This document shows, piece after piece, positions 17,249 to 25,985 of a stretch of DNA of 64,000 bases (its first letter is position 1; the number at the start of each line of letters is the position of its first letter). A program made the translations under genes and the position numbers. Origin of the DNA: Pseudalkalibacillus sp. SCS-8 (GTDB lineage Bacteria > Bacillota > Bacilli > Bacillales > Fictibacillaceae); contig NZ_CP143541.1 in the NCBI RefSeq assembly GCF_040126055.1, positions 434,001 to 498,000 on the forward strand. Reading direction: 5' to 3'. The notes under the pieces are model-generated. The model saw only the letters and a program-made list of their open reading frames with translations. It ran no database searches and had not been told where the DNA came from.

Positions 17249-17599
17249 TATTTCTCTCCTTTCAAACCTTTTATGTAAAATAGCTTTTTAATCCATACCC
17301 ATTTTAGTTCTAGTTAAAAAGTCAAATAAATTAACTCCCATAAAATAGTAAATATGTATGAATTGTCGTTTTGGAACAAAAACGGCTAAGAAAATTCGAA
17401 TGCATTGGTGTATGATAAAATTAGAGAAAAGTTGAAACTTTTATGATGTGTTGGACGTATGTAAGAGAGAAGAAAAAATAAGAAACATCAAAAAAGCAGG
17501 GTTAATGAACAGGATTTAGGGAATAGAACCACTAGAAGGTAAATTCGGACGACAAAGACGACAGATCTGATAAAAAATTGATTGGAGTGTTTGAGTGGC
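17249..17599. other. intergenic gap, nothing identified
   Basis: About 350 bp of AT-rich sequence between the symporter and a small rightward gene. It must hold the symporter promoter. No hairpin, repeat or ORF of note was seen. Confidence 0.5.
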
Positions 17600-17731
17600 A
17601 TGACGAGTACAGACATTCATATCGAAAACCTGCGGAAAAAGGGAATTGATGTTCAAAAGGTCATCTCGAAGACAGTCAAATTTGCGAAAGAGTATTCGGA
17701 GAAACGGAAGAAAGAGAAGCCTCAAACATAA
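17600..17731 (+). CDS. 43-residue basic small protein (putative)
   Basis: ATG at 17600 gives a 43-residue charged, lysine-rich peptide with a helical look (LRKKGIDVQKVISKTVKFAK). The upstream GGAG is 12 nt away, so initiation is only fair; an in-frame TTG at 17591 is possible. A strong terminator 10 bp downstream supports a real transcript. No family recognised. Confidence 0.45.
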   Translation: MTSTDIHIENLRKKGIDVQKVISKTVKFAKEYSEKRKKEKPQT

Positions 17732-17741
17732 TCGAATAAAA

Positions 17742-17802
17742 GAAGCTGTCCAAGGTCGGAGCGATAAGAAGAACTATCGTCCAACTCGGTCAGCTTTTTT
17801 TG
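17742..17802 (+). terminator. rho-independent terminator
   Basis: AGCTG...CAGCT outer arms with an inner GCGAT/ATCGT pairing, followed by TTTTTTT. Confidence 0.75.
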
Positions 17803-17840
17803 TTGTCATTAATAGACAGGTGATTCGTCCCAACGAAAAA

Positions 17841-17876
17841 GAAAGAACCTTCTCATTTACGAGAAGGTTCTTTTTC
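17841..17876 (-). terminator. rho-independent terminator overlapping the MEDS gene end
   Basis: AAAGAACCTTCT and AGAAGGTTCTTT form a 12-bp stem. It spans the stop codon of the leftward MEDS gene and has T-rich flanks on both sides. Confidence 0.85.
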
Positions 17877-18443
17877 CATTGTTCCTTTATATTGGTCGGA
17901 AACGACTACATCATCCTCCAGCAATATATAGGGGTGTGTCTCCATTAAGATCCTTCGAAGGTAGTCAGGCATTCTTTCACCCTGATAAGCACAGATCAAT
18001 GGAAATGAAATTTGCTTTACAGCTTCATCGACTGGTTTCTCCAAATCTTCGATGATATGCAGAGGTTCACTCATGGTTGCCCACTCAACATGGGCCCATG
18101 CCCGGAACGAGAGCTTTTTTTCTAGATAAGGTTGAATCATTTTACTGAAATACTCGATTATGGCTGGTGGATGGTAGCTGCCACTTGAAAAATAAAAGTC
18201 GAAGCTGTTTACCCAATGAACATATTCCATTTCCTTTTCTGACAATCGTTTGTTCAATTCTTTCTCGATCTTCTTGTAAACAGGGTCATTTTCAATAAGA
18301 ATGACGTAATCACCATCACGAATGCCGTCCTGGGTATACTTCACAACCATGTTGACGTAATTCTCCAGGCCATAATACTTGTACAAGATGTGCACACTCT
18401 TCTGATCCCGGAATAAATCGTTCAAAACAATTTTCAAGCCCAT
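17853..18443 (-). CDS. MEDS-domain (DcmR-like sensory) protein
   Basis: A soluble 196-residue protein that matches the MEDS (methanogen/methylotroph DcmR sensory) domain over most of its length. Typical features are HILYKYYGLENYVNMVVKYTQDGI near the start, YVILIENDPVYKKIEKEL and FPLICAYQGERMPDY near the end. MEDS domains are RecA-fold-like sensors usually linked to histidine kinases or HTH regulators; here the domain stands alone. In Bacillaceae such proteins have been linked to sporulation signalling, which is background only. ATG 18443 is preferred over GTG 18446 for ribosome binding site spacing. Confidence 0.8.
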   Translation of the reverse strand: MGLKIVLNDLFRDQKSVHILYKYYGLENYVNMVVKYTQDGIRDGDYVILIENDPVYKKIEKELNKRLSEKEMEYVHWVNSFDFYFSSGSYHPPAIIEYFSKMIQPYLEKKLSFRAWAHVEWATMSEPLHIIEDLEKPVDEAVKQISFPLICAYQGERMPDYLRRILMETHPYILLEDDVVVSDQYKGTMEKEPSRK

Positions 18444-18583
18444 CACCCCTTTATCCTAATCCTTAATTAATAGGTTCGAGGGGGATGTCGAAAAACCTTT
18501 AAAATGCAGGGGGTCAATAAAGTGGCTCTTAGTCAACAAAAATACGGTTTAAAGATGAGTTTGCGTCAACCACACCCTTCAAG

Positions 18584-19507
18584 TTATTTCATTTCCAGCT
18601 CATACGGTTTGACGAGCGCATAAAGGGTTTCAATATGAGGGAGCTTCAAGCCTTCTTTTTCAGCGAGTCGTATAGCTCCTCCCAGTAAGTGGTCAGCCTC
18701 GATCTGCATGCCTTTTCGTCGATCCTGATTCATTGAGGACGTCGCTTCATCAGGGAATTGACTTAATAACTCTTTCGCTTTTTCGACATGTCCATTATTG
18801 AGATTGACCCCTTGAGCGATGGCCAGGAGCTTCATTTCATGTAAAACTTCCTCAGCAAGCTTCATCGTGTTCGATGTTTCCTGAATCGTACCAAGTGTCA
18901 GGTTCCCGGCAGTCGTCACTCCGGCAAAAGCTGTGATGATCATGTATTTATTCCATAGCCCAAGCAAAATGTTGCTGCTCAATACACCTGCCATATTCGC
19001 TTCGTCGAATAGATCCTCCAGCTCGTTGCATACCTTTTCTTGGGACGGGTGAAGCGGTCCGAAGATCAGGTCATGCTGGTGGCTATTGTGGATGACGTGC
19101 CCATTTTCGTCCAAGGTGGAAATGATGTAGCACAAACCACCCATCACATGCTCTTCACCCAGTTCATCCTGAAGTGCCTCAATATGTTCAATACCGTTCA
19201 ATAGTGGAAGGATCATCGCGCCTTTTTCGACCAATACTTTCAAGTCGTCCATCAATTCCGATGTAAGGTGATACCCTTTAACAGCGAGAATGACGACATC
19301 GACTTGTTCAATCTCTTCTGGACGTTCTGCTAAATGAAGGTTCTGTATTTCATAATCGCCACATGGACTATACAATTTCAATCCGTTGTTCCGTAATTGC
19401 TCTGCCCTCCCTGAACGGACGAGAAATTGTACGGAATGGCCGGCTTCTTCACATCTTCCTCCGAAATAAGCTCCAATTGCACCTGCGCCTAAAACAACGA
19501 TATTCAT
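18584..19507 (-). CDS. panE: 2-dehydropantoate 2-reductase (ketopantoate reductase family)
   Basis: A 307-residue NADPH enzyme that reduces 2-dehydropantoate to pantoate in pantothenate/CoA synthesis. The N-terminal Rossmann motif GAGAIGAYFGG, the AVKGYHL segment, LPLLNGIEHIE and the central catalytic-Lys region NKYMIITAFAGVT are visible; the C-terminal ApbA_C domain (GMQIEADHLLGG, LPHIETLYALV) is complete. The family includes paralogues with other 2-keto acid substrates, and no other pantothenate gene is nearby, so the specific reaction is likely rather than certain. Confidence 0.85.
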   Translation of the reverse strand: MNIVVLGAGAIGAYFGGRCEEAGHSVQFLVRSGRAEQLRNNGLKLYSPCGDYEIQNLHLAERPEEIEQVDVVILAVKGYHLTSELMDDLKVLVEKGAMILPLLNGIEHIEALQDELGEEHVMGGLCYIISTLDENGHVIHNSHQHDLIFGPLHPSQEKVCNELEDLFDEANMAGVLSSNILLGLWNKYMIITAFAGVTTAGNLTLGTIQETSNTMKLAEEVLHEMKLLAIAQGVNLNNGHVEKAKELLSQFPDEATSSMNQDRRKGMQIEADHLLGGAIRLAEKEGLKLPHIETLYALVKPYELEMK

Positions 19508-19731
19508 AGCCTTCCCTCCTTTTGGTTTACATGTACCCGATGTGTGATTCCTTGAAAACTCATTTCATTTTTGTTGAAATGGAGTGCTTAGAATCGGCGG
19601 AAGATGAAAACTCGACAGAATGGACACTATTCAATGACAATGTCATGGTGTAGGCTAGTAGAGAGAGTTGTTGTATGTGAACGTACATAACTGACGACAC
19701 TAAAAACTGGAACGAATCCTTTCAAAGGAGA

Positions 19732-20877
19732 ATGATGATGACAACTACATTAGATACATTGAATATAACGAAGCCTTTCTTACAAAAGGCTTGGGAAAAA
19801 TCCCAATTTGAACATCCCACGCCGATTCAGACGGATGCGATTCCTGCAATCCTGGATGGAGAGGATGTTATCGCAGAATCACCGACCGGTACAGGGAAAA
19901 CGTTAGCCTATCTTTTGCCGATCCTCGAAAAGGTTGATCCAGCGAAAAAAGATCCACAGGCTTTGATCATGGCGTCCTCGCGTGAGCTTGTTATGCAAAT
20001 TTTCGAAGAGGTCCAGAAATGGGGAGAAGGAAGCGGCATTAGCGGTGCAGCACTGATTGGCGGTGCGAACGTAAAGCGCCAAATCGAAAAGCTGAAGAAG
20101 AAGAGCCCGCAAGTAATTCTTGGTACACCTGGTCGTGTCGAAGAGCTGATTAAAATGAAAAAGCTTAAGATGCACGAGGTGAAAACGATCGTTTTAGATG
20201 AAGGGGATCAGCTTCTCGTAAAGGAGCACATCCAGACAGTGCAATCTATCATCCAATCAACGTTAGCAGATAGACAGGTCCTTCTTTTCTCAGCGACCAT
20301 GCCGGAGAATACGGTGGAGATCGGTCGTACGCTCATGAAAGATCCACAAGTTTTGAAGGTAGGACGTACACCACAAAAGCAATCAAAGGTCGATCATGTT
20401 TATGTCGTGAGTGACCGCAGAGATAAAGTGAAGAATCTTGAAAAACTATCCCGGATCAAAGGGGTGAAAGGTCTCGCATTCGGCAAGGATATCGGTGAAC
20501 TCGCGGTGTTGACAGATAAGCTCGAATACAATCGTATTCCGGTCGGATTGCTCCATAGTGAACTGAATAAGAGTGAGCGGCAGGCGGCATTGAAACAGTT
20601 CAGAGAAGGGAAGTCGAACCTTCTCTTGGCGACCGATGTGGCAGCCCGTGGTTTGGATGTGACCGGTCTTTCCCACGTCATCCAAGTTAATATTGCAGAG
20701 GATGAGAACCAATACCTTCATCGTGCTGGTCGTACAGGACGAGCGGGTGCAAGCGGTACAGTCGTATCCCTCGTCACACCTTCTGAGGAGAAGGCGTTGA
20801 TCCGAATCGCGAACAAGCTTAACATCAAGCTGTCTAAGAAAACCTTTTATGCAGGAGAAATGGTTGACGCAGAATAA
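19732..20877 (+). CDS. yfmL: DEAD-box RNA helicase, YfmL orthologue, with DEGD in motif II
   Basis: A 381-residue minimal DEAD-box helicase. Q motif (HPTPIQ), motif I SPTGTGKT, Ia SSRELVMQ, Ib TPGRV, II LDEGDQ, III SAT, V ATDVAARGLD and VI HRAGRTGRAG are all present. From memory, B. subtilis YfmL has the same N-terminus-to-end layout and also deviates from DEAD in motif II (DETD). YfmL helps in 50S ribosome maturation and cold growth. No C-terminal RNA-binding extension exists. AAAGGAG precedes three consecutive ATG codons, any of which could be used. A methyltransferase gene follows in the same orientation. Confidence 0.88.
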   Translation: MMMTTTLDTLNITKPFLQKAWEKSQFEHPTPIQTDAIPAILDGEDVIAESPTGTGKTLAYLLPILEKVDPAKKDPQALIMASSRELVMQIFEEVQKWGEGSGISGAALIGGANVKRQIEKLKKKSPQVILGTPGRVEELIKMKKLKMHEVKTIVLDEGDQLLVKEHIQTVQSIIQSTLADRQVLLFSATMPENTVEIGRTLMKDPQVLKVGRTPQKQSKVDHVYVVSDRRDKVKNLEKLSRIKGVKGLAFGKDIGELAVLTDKLEYNRIPVGLLHSELNKSERQAALKQFREGKSNLLLATDVAARGLDVTGLSHVIQVNIAEDENQYLHRAGRTGRAGASGTVVSLVTPSEEKALIRIANKLNIKLSKKTFYAGEMVDAE

Positions 20878-20894
20878 GGACCAGGGGGATGGAG

Positions 20895-21638
20895 ATGGAA
20901 AATAAGTTTTCGGTTATCGCACATCGAAACCACCAGATCTGTAATCCGTTCAGCATGGAAAAGCTGATGCGTGTTCTCACACAGATTCCTTGGAGGAAGG
21001 GCAATCGTGTACTGGACATTGGAGCGGGGAAGTGTGAGGTATTAATCGAGCTGATCAATCGATTTGAGGTCGAAGGAACTGCAATCGAGCTCGAAAAAGC
21101 CTTTGTGGAAGATGCTTGGCAGAATGCGGAAGGCAGGATCCCCTTCGAGCATCTGTCGGTGATAAATGAAGATGCGAAAAAAGTGCTGCCGCGCTATGAC
21201 CAGTCCTTTGATGTCGTCATGTGTCTCGGGGCGAGTCATGCTATCGGAGATTATCGTACAACATTAGCGGCGATGAGCAAGGCGGTGAAGCCGGGCGGCT
21301 ACCTTCTGGTCGGTGAAGGGTACTGGAAACGGAAGCCTGATGAGGCGTATTTAGAAGCTCTCGGTGCGAAGGAAGAGGAATTGCTGACCCATGCTGAAAA
21401 CATCAAGGAGGGGGAAGCGCAAGGATTGATTCCGATGTGGGCGACCGTCACGAACGAGGATGAATGGGATAATTACGAGTGGCTCTACTCTTCTTCGATG
21501 GAAACGTATTGCCTCGAAAACCCGGATGATCCTGACGTCGCTTGGATGCGGGAGCGGATCCGAAAGTGGCGCACAACCTATCTCCGCTGGGGAAGAGACA
21601 CTCTCGGTTTTGGACTTTATCTGTTTTATAGAAAGTAA
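20895..21638 (+). CDS. class I SAM-dependent methyltransferase
   Basis: A roughly 247-residue methyltransferase with motif I VLDIGAGKCE, an acidic motif II (GTAIELE), DVVMCLGASHAIGDYRTTL and KPGGYLLVGEGYW. The C-terminal half is rich in Trp and charged residues (DEWDNYEWLY). No substrate-determining feature is recognised. It lies about 17 bp after yfmL and probably shares its transcript. ATG 20895 is chosen over 20889 because AGGGGG is then correctly spaced. A terminator shared with the convergent ywbE follows. Confidence 0.8.
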   Translation: MENKFSVIAHRNHQICNPFSMEKLMRVLTQIPWRKGNRVLDIGAGKCEVLIELINRFEVEGTAIELEKAFVEDAWQNAEGRIPFEHLSVINEDAKKVLPRYDQSFDVVMCLGASHAIGDYRTTLAAMSKAVKPGGYLLVGEGYWKRKPDEAYLEALGAKEEELLTHAENIKEGEAQGLIPMWATVTNEDEWDNYEWLYSSSMETYCLENPDDPDVAWMRERIRKWRTTYLRWGRDTLGFGLYLFYRK

Positions 21639-21667
21639 AAAAAGCTGGCCCTGAGGGTCAGCTTTCC
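21639..21667. terminator. bidirectional terminator between methyltransferase and ywbE
   Basis: AAAGCTGGCCCT and GGGTCAGCTTT pair around GA, with A/T tails on both sides. It overlaps the last codons of ywbE. Confidence 0.8.
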
Positions 21668-21867
21668 TTGTTAGAAGTGATGATCTCTTGTACACGGCCG
21701 ACTTGCCCGTCCTGGAGACGTACTTTGATTCCATGTGGGTGGAAGCTTGAATTTGTCAGGATATCTTTTACCACGCCTCGCGTTCTTTTACCTGACCGTT
21801 GATCCTTTTTCAAAACGATCTCGACTTCTAGACCAGACCGTATATCCTTTCGATTTTGCCCGTTCAT
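21658..21867 (-). CDS. ywbE: YwbE family protein
   Basis: A 69-residue protein of the YwbE family, recognised by NGQNRKDIRSGLEVEIVLKK, DQRSGKRTRGVVKDILTN and HPHGIKVRLQDGQVGRVQ. Its function is unknown; the fold suggests a small KOW-like or nucleic-acid-binding beta domain, which is inference. The frame is open further upstream, but the family start (MNGQN) coincides with ATG 21867, which has AAAGGTG upstream. Confidence 0.9.
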   Translation of the reverse strand: MNGQNRKDIRSGLEVEIVLKKDQRSGKRTRGVVKDILTNSSFHPHGIKVRLQDGQVGRVQEIITSNKES

Positions 21868-21929
21868 ATCAATGGCACCTTTCTTTTTCCAATTGAAAAT
21901 ATGTAAATTCTCTAGGAACAGTATATCAT

Positions 21930-22307
21930 TTATCGCTCCAATTCGATAAATTCTCGTTGTAAGTGCCAATCACCCTCTGATTTCCGCCAAACGAACATGC
22001 ATTTTGCCGGGTGAGGCACATCGTTTATGACATTGACTTCCGTTCCGATGACAAGATATTCCTCATTCGACTTCCGTTCTGTAATCGACATTGGCTCGAA
22101 ATGTTTTTCCGCATGGTCATATTGCTTAAGTACACTCTCAATATCATAAAAGCTATCGTACACCATCGGTTGTTGAATATCTGAATGCCCCCAATAGCCG
22201 ATAAAATCTTCAGATAAAAACTCTCTAATTTTCTTTCCGTCCTTCGTTTTGAAGCCTTCATTCCAGCATTTGAAATAGTCATCCATCACCTTGTGAATCG
22301 TATCCAT
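21930..22307 (-). CDS. NTF2/SnoaL-like fold protein
   Basis: About 125 residues with an NTF2-like pattern: an N-terminal helix pair (VMDDYFKCWNEGF, KIREFLSEDFIGYWG) then beta strands ending in AKCMFVWRKSEGDWHLQREFIEL. Such stand-alone domains (SnoaL/DUF4440 type) may be small-molecule enzymes or ligand binders; no catalytic set can be named. ATG 22307 is preferred because GGAGGCG lies 10 nt upstream. The stop lies about 60 bp upstream of ywbE in the same direction, so they could be co-transcribed. Confidence 0.65.
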   Translation of the reverse strand: MDTIHKVMDDYFKCWNEGFKTKDGKKIREFLSEDFIGYWGHSDIQQPMVYDSFYDIESVLKQYDHAEKHFEPMSITERKSNEEYLVIGTEVNVINDVPHPAKCMFVWRKSEGDWHLQREFIELER

Positions 22308-22510
22308 CTCGCTTTCGCCTCCTTCTTTAGGTACGCTTCGATACAGCGGGACGGTTTCCTCCAATGCTTTTAAAAAGTAAGGCAGAGGTAGAGGGGTAAA
22401 TTTTCCAACTCCTCCCTAAGTCCTGTCAAAGGATGATGGACCAATGTTCGTGATATACTGAAACAATGACTGACTGGGTCGATGGACCTGCATCATTGGA
22501 GGGTACATTC

Positions 22511-23596
22511 GTGGAAAATACGTTGAAACAGGAAGCAATCACGTTTATTACGACGTGTTATACAGAGCTCGGCAAACCGGAAGAGGTCATGCAGGAGCGG
22601 ATAAATGACGTTACGAAGGAAATAGATGCGACAGGACATTACGAGCATACATATGAAGAGCTTGAATACGGAGCACGTGTAGCGTGGCGGAACAGCAACC
22701 GGTGCATCGGCCGTTTGTTTTGGGAAAGCCTGAAGGTGCTCGATGAGCGCGAGGCCGAGACGGCTGGACAGGTTCGCGATGCGTTGTTCAACCATATCGA
22801 TTATGCGACGAATGACGGGCGAATTCGGTCGACGATCACCATTTTTAAGCCTCGAAAAAACGGTGAGAATCCTGTCAGGGTGTGGAATCATCAGCTGATC
22901 CGATATGCCGGATATGAAACCGAACACGGTATCATCGGTGATCCAGATTCGATTGATTTCACGAAAAAATGTAAGGAGCTTGGCTGGGATGGTGAAGGAA
23001 CTCACTTTGATGTTCTCCCTCTCGTTATTCAGGTGAATGGGGAAGAGCCGAAATGGTATGAAATTCCGAAGGAGAAGGTGCTCGAGGTACCGATTCGCCA
23101 CCCTCTTCATGAGGCATTTGAGGACCTGCATATCAAATGGTATGCGGTTCCGATGATTTCGGACATGAAGCTCGAGATTGGAGGCATTGAATATGTCGCT
23201 GCACCGTTCAACGGCTGGTACATGGGGACAGAGATCGGTGCGAGGAATCTCGCCGACCAGAATCGATATGACTTATTGCCGAAAGTCGCTTCCATTCTCG
23301 ATCTCGATGTGAGCACGAATACGACGCTCTGGAAGGATAAAGCCTTGGTAGAGCTGAACGTAGCCGTCCTACACTCTTATAAAACGGATGGCGTAAGCAT
23401 TGTCGACCACCATACGGCAGCTCAACAGTTCAAGAAGTTTGAAGAAAAAGAAGCAGCAAGCGGCCGAGATGTGACAGGGAACTGGGTTTGGCTCATCCCG
23501 CCAATGTCTCCAGCGACGACCCATATTTTCCATAAACCGTATAAGAACAGAACTGTCAAACCGAACTATTTTTATCAGGAAAAGCCATATATATGA
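22511..23596 (+). CDS. nos: nitric oxide synthase oxygenase
   Basis: A 361-residue bacterial NO synthase oxygenase that oxidises L-arginine to citrulline and NO using haem and tetrahydrofolate/biopterin, with electrons from general flavodoxins. Family hallmarks: [13 protein letters not shown] (haem-thiolate Cys), [45 protein letters not shown] (Arg-binding Glu), [11 protein letters not shown] and [12 protein letters not shown]. Length equals the B. subtilis enzyme. The frame is open from ATG 22466, but relatives start near KQEAITFI, and GTG 22511 has GGAGG 8 nt upstream, so that start is used. No reductase domain, as usual in bacilli. Terminator follows. Confidence 0.95.
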   Translation: MENTLKQEAITFITTCYTELGKPEEVMQERINDVTKEIDATGHYEHTYEELEYGARVAWRNSNRCIGRLFWESLKVLDEREAETAGQVRDALFNHIDYATNDGRIRSTITIFKPRKNGENPVRVWNHQLIRYAGYETEHGIIGDPDSIDFTKKCKELGWDGEGTHFDVLPLVIQVNGEEPKWYEIPKEKVLEVPIRHPLHEAFEDLHIKWYAVPMISDMKLEIGGIEYVAAPFNGWYMGTEIGARNLADQNRYDLLPKVASILDLDVSTNTTLWKDKALVELNVAVLHSYKTDGVSIVDHHTAAQQFKKFEEKEAASGRDVTGNWVWLIPPMSPATTHIFHKPYKNRTVKPNYFYQEKPYI

Positions 23597-23603
23597 CAAA
23601 ATG

Positions 23604-23638
23604 CGAACCCATCACATACTGTGATGGGTGTTTTTTAT
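23604..23638 (+). terminator. rho-independent terminator
   Basis: ACCCATCACA and TGTGATGGGT form a 10-bp stem followed by GTTTTTT. A second weaker hairpin (GAGCCC/GGGCTTTTTC) follows at about 23646-23691. Confidence 0.92.
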
Positions 23639-23840
23639 ATGTGAAAGAGAGCCCTTAACTCGATTTTACCTAGTAGAAATGGGCTTTTTCTTGTGTAAAC
23701 AGAATATCAAGCTCCTTTAATACACGTGCAACCTCTTTACAGAGCGTGTCTGGTAGACTGGATGCATGCTTGAAGGAACAGAGTTTTTTCAGGCAGGTAC
23801 AGCACGATTGTGAAACAAAGATTCACTGAGGAGGAATGAA

Positions 23841-24599
23841 ATGTTTACATCAAGAGTGTCTGCACGAAAGTATGTGATTTCATCGGCTCTGGTAACGTCA
23901 TTAGCCCTTTCGCCGGTCATGAGTGACGGTGCACTGGCGAATGCCGATTCGAAGCCGGTGGAACAAAGTGATTCTACTAATCACCAAGTAGAGGGTCTGC
24001 TTGAAATAGGAGATCGGGGCCAAGAAGTAGAAATGCTGCAAACGGAGCTAGAAAAGCTGGGTTATTATACATATAACCTCGATGGCATTTTCGGACCGAT
24101 TACAGAACAAGCGGTGGAAGATTTTCAGGCGGATAAAGGTCTGACGACTGACGGCATTGCAGGGCCTAAAACGCTTGAAGCACTGTCCGAAACAACGAAT
24201 TCCGTGGAGCTCCAACCTAGCTCGGATGAAGAAGGATCGGAATCCAATGTCGTGGAGATTGCAGAAAGTTTGATCGGAACACCTTATGTTTGGGGAGGCA
24301 CAACACCAGACGGCTTTGATAGCAGCGGTTTCATCCAGTATGTGTTTGGTGAAGTCGGTGTTGATTTACACCGAAAAGAGAGCGACATGTGGAAATACGA
24401 TGGGGAACAAGTCGATTCTCCTGAAGTCGGAGATGTCGTCTTCTTCGAAGGCACGTATGACACGGAAGGGGCTTCTCACAGCGGAATCTACATCGGCGAC
24501 AATAAGATGATCCATGCCGGATCTGACGGTGTAGAAGTGAGCGACCTGACCATTGATTATTGGCAAGACCATTATTTAGGCGTGAAGTCGTTTAAATAA
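23841..24599 (+). CDS. secreted NlpC/P60-type protein with peptidoglycan-binding domain and Cys-to-Ser active site
   Basis: A 252-residue exported protein. A signal peptide (about 1-34), a PG_binding_1 domain (about 52-115, LEIGDRGQEVEMLQTELEKL, DGIFGPITEQAVEDFQ, DGIAGPKTLEAL) and an NlpC/P60 domain (about 135-252). NlpC/P60 enzymes cut D-Glu-meso-DAP bonds in wall peptides using a Cys in DCSG. Here that motif reads DGFDSSGF: codon 24321-24323 is AGC, so residue 161 is Ser. The other family features, AES-LIGTPYVWGG, GDVVFFEG and SHSGIYIG with the His, are kept. The protein may bind the wall without cutting it, or use Ser as a weak nucleophile. Terminator follows. Confidence 0.88.
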   Translation: MFTSRVSARKYVISSALVTSLALSPVMSDGALANADSKPVEQSDSTNHQVEGLLEIGDRGQEVEMLQTELEKLGYYTYNLDGIFGPITEQAVEDFQADKGLTTDGIAGPKTLEALSETTNSVELQPSSDEEGSESNVVEIAESLIGTPYVWGGTTPDGFDSSGFIQYVFGEVGVDLHRKESDMWKYDGEQVDSPEVGDVVFFEGTYDTEGASHSGIYIGDNKMIHAGSDGVEVSDLTIDYWQDHYLGVKSFK

Positions 24600-24649
24600 A
24601 GTAAAACCTTACAATTAAAATCAACCCATATGATCCCCCTAATATATAC

Positions 24650-24683
24650 CCACCCGCCACAAATTGTGGCGGGTGTTTTTTTA
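24650..24683 (+). terminator. rho-independent terminator
   Basis: ACCCGCCACAA and TTGTGGCGGGT form an 11-bp stem followed by GTTTTTTT. Confidence 0.95.
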
Positions 24684-24690
24684 TTGAGAA

Positions 24691-24750
24691 GTGCCTGACA
24701 CCATTTCAAAACCCTTGCTGGACAAGGATTCGAAAATGGTGTCAGGCACC
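24691..24750. repeat. GTGCCTGACACC palindromic REP-like element, copy 1
   Basis: GTGCCTGACACCATTT is repeated inverted as AAAATGGTGTCAGGCACC. The inner part contains AAAACCCTTGCTG and a CCTTG/CAAGG stem, so the whole unit can fold into a long cruciform. A related element lies at 38062-38168 with the same 12-mer and the same AAAACCC(C)TTGCTG inner motif. Confidence 0.85.
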
Positions 24751-24865
24751 GTGCGCATTTGTTACTACGTCTCAGGTCTGAGTGAAAGTTAAAGCTGAGG
24801 CTCCTTATAGGGAAACGGGATTACAGGTACGATAGAAACATGAAACAGAAGGAGGGAAAGAAACG

Positions 24866-25213
24866 ATGAAAAAGATTGGACTCTTCATCCTGGGAGCAAT
24901 CGCAGCGATCATCGCGATTGCGAATCTCGGACCAATGATTGGACTTGCGATCAGTCTGGTCATCCTCTACTACTCAGTCAAGCAGTTCACCAAGACGGAT
25001 CAGACATCTAAGAAAGTGCTCTGGGCGGTAGTCGGATTCATTGCACTCAGCATTGCAGCTTCAAACGTTCCAGCCATCCTCGGTATAGCTGCCCTGTACA
25101 TTTTATATATCGTGTACAAGGAATGGAAAAAGGACGACTCAGTCGAGGAACCGAAAGACGATGATCCGTTCACGAACTTTGAGCGTGAATGGGCTGAACT
25201 GAACCGAAACTAA
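24866..25213 (+). CDS. small membrane protein at head of lia-type operon (LiaI/lmo0954-like)
   Basis: A 115-residue protein with three or four membrane helices (residues about 4-90) and an acidic cytosolic tail (KDDDPFTNFEREW). It sits 24 bp upstream of a PspA/LiaH gene, as LiaI does in B. subtilis, where LiaI anchors LiaH at the membrane. Its length and composition resemble the lmo0954 type rather than the two-helix LiaI. An anchor or partner role for the PspA protein is inferred from position. A CTCAG-GT-CTGAG inverted repeat about 90 bp upstream might be a regulator site. Confidence 0.75.
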   Translation: MKKIGLFILGAIAAIIAIANLGPMIGLAISLVILYYSVKQFTKTDQTSKKVLWAVVGFIALSIAASNVPAILGIAALYILYIVYKEWKKDDSVEEPKDDDPFTNFEREWAELNRN

Positions 25214-25237
25214 TTTTTCAAAAGGAGAGAATGAACG

Positions 25238-25885
25238 ATGGCAAAGCTTTTCAGACGAATCAAAGATACGATTGAAGCGGATTTCCATGAAATCCTGGAT
25301 GAGAAAGAACGGAAAAACCCGATTAGTCTGCTGAATCAGTACCTTCGGGAATGTGAGAAGGAGGTTGAAAAGGTAAGGAAGCTTGTTGAACGTCAATACT
25401 TGTTGAGTGAAGAGTTCACCCGTGAGTATGATAAGGCAGCGAAACTCACTGAGAAGCGCAAATATCAAGCAGAAGTGGCATCGAAAGCTGGAGAAGAGGA
25501 GCTTCATCAATTCGCTCTTCAGGAATACGAGCAATATCAGGCTCGTGCCTCTCGACTGAAAGCATCCAAAGAGCAGGCGACGAAACAGCTTGAGGAATTG
25601 GAGCAGAAATATGAGGCCATGAAGCACAAGCTGAAGGACATGTATATCAAGCGGATGGAGCTGATGGGTCGTGAGAACATGACTCGCGCGCATCACCGCA
25701 TGGATAAGGTGATGACGTCGAACACCTTCTCGGATAAGACATTCAACCGTTTTGATGAAATGGAGAAGTACCTCGACCGTCTCGAGCATCAGGTCAATAC
25801 CGGATACCACCGCCAAACAATTGATGCTCGGATTGCCCAGCTTGAAAAAGAAATGGAAAATCAGGAAAAGTCTACGACGGTCTAA
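25238..25885 (+). CDS. liaH: PspA/IM30 family phage-shock protein (LiaH-like)
   Basis: A 215-residue, almost wholly coiled-coil protein of the PspA/Vipp1/ESCRT-III-like group. The start (LFRRIKDTIEADFHEILDE) is the family membrane-binding amphipathic helix. Long heptad-rich helices with many Lys, Glu and Gln run to the end, and the sequence has no cysteine. Such proteins form large rings under stressed membranes. Located between a small membrane protein and liaF-liaS-liaR, so it is the likely effector of this envelope-stress system. Good AAAGGAGAG ribosome binding site. Confidence 0.88.
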   Translation: MAKLFRRIKDTIEADFHEILDEKERKNPISLLNQYLRECEKEVEKVRKLVERQYLLSEEFTREYDKAAKLTEKRKYQAEVASKAGEEELHQFALQEYEQYQARASRLKASKEQATKQLEELEQKYEAMKHKLKDMYIKRMELMGRENMTRAHHRMDKVMTSNTFSDKTFNRFDEMEKYLDRLEHQVNTGYHRQTIDARIAQLEKEMENQEKSTTV

Positions 25886-25906
25886 GCGAATAATGGTATC
25901 CTAGTA

Positions 25907-25937
25907 AAAAAGGCGTGGTCCAGCTGCGCCTTTTCAC
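25907..25937 (+). terminator. internal terminator between liaH and liaF
   Basis: AAAAAGGCG and TGCGCCTTTT pair around a loop of about ten bases, ending in TTTTC. It would reduce read-through from the effector genes into the regulatory genes, as described for B. subtilis lia. Confidence 0.7.
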
Positions 25938-25985
25938 CATCTGAAAAAATAGAATTAGAGTTGTAAGGGGAGGGGGACTTGTCAT

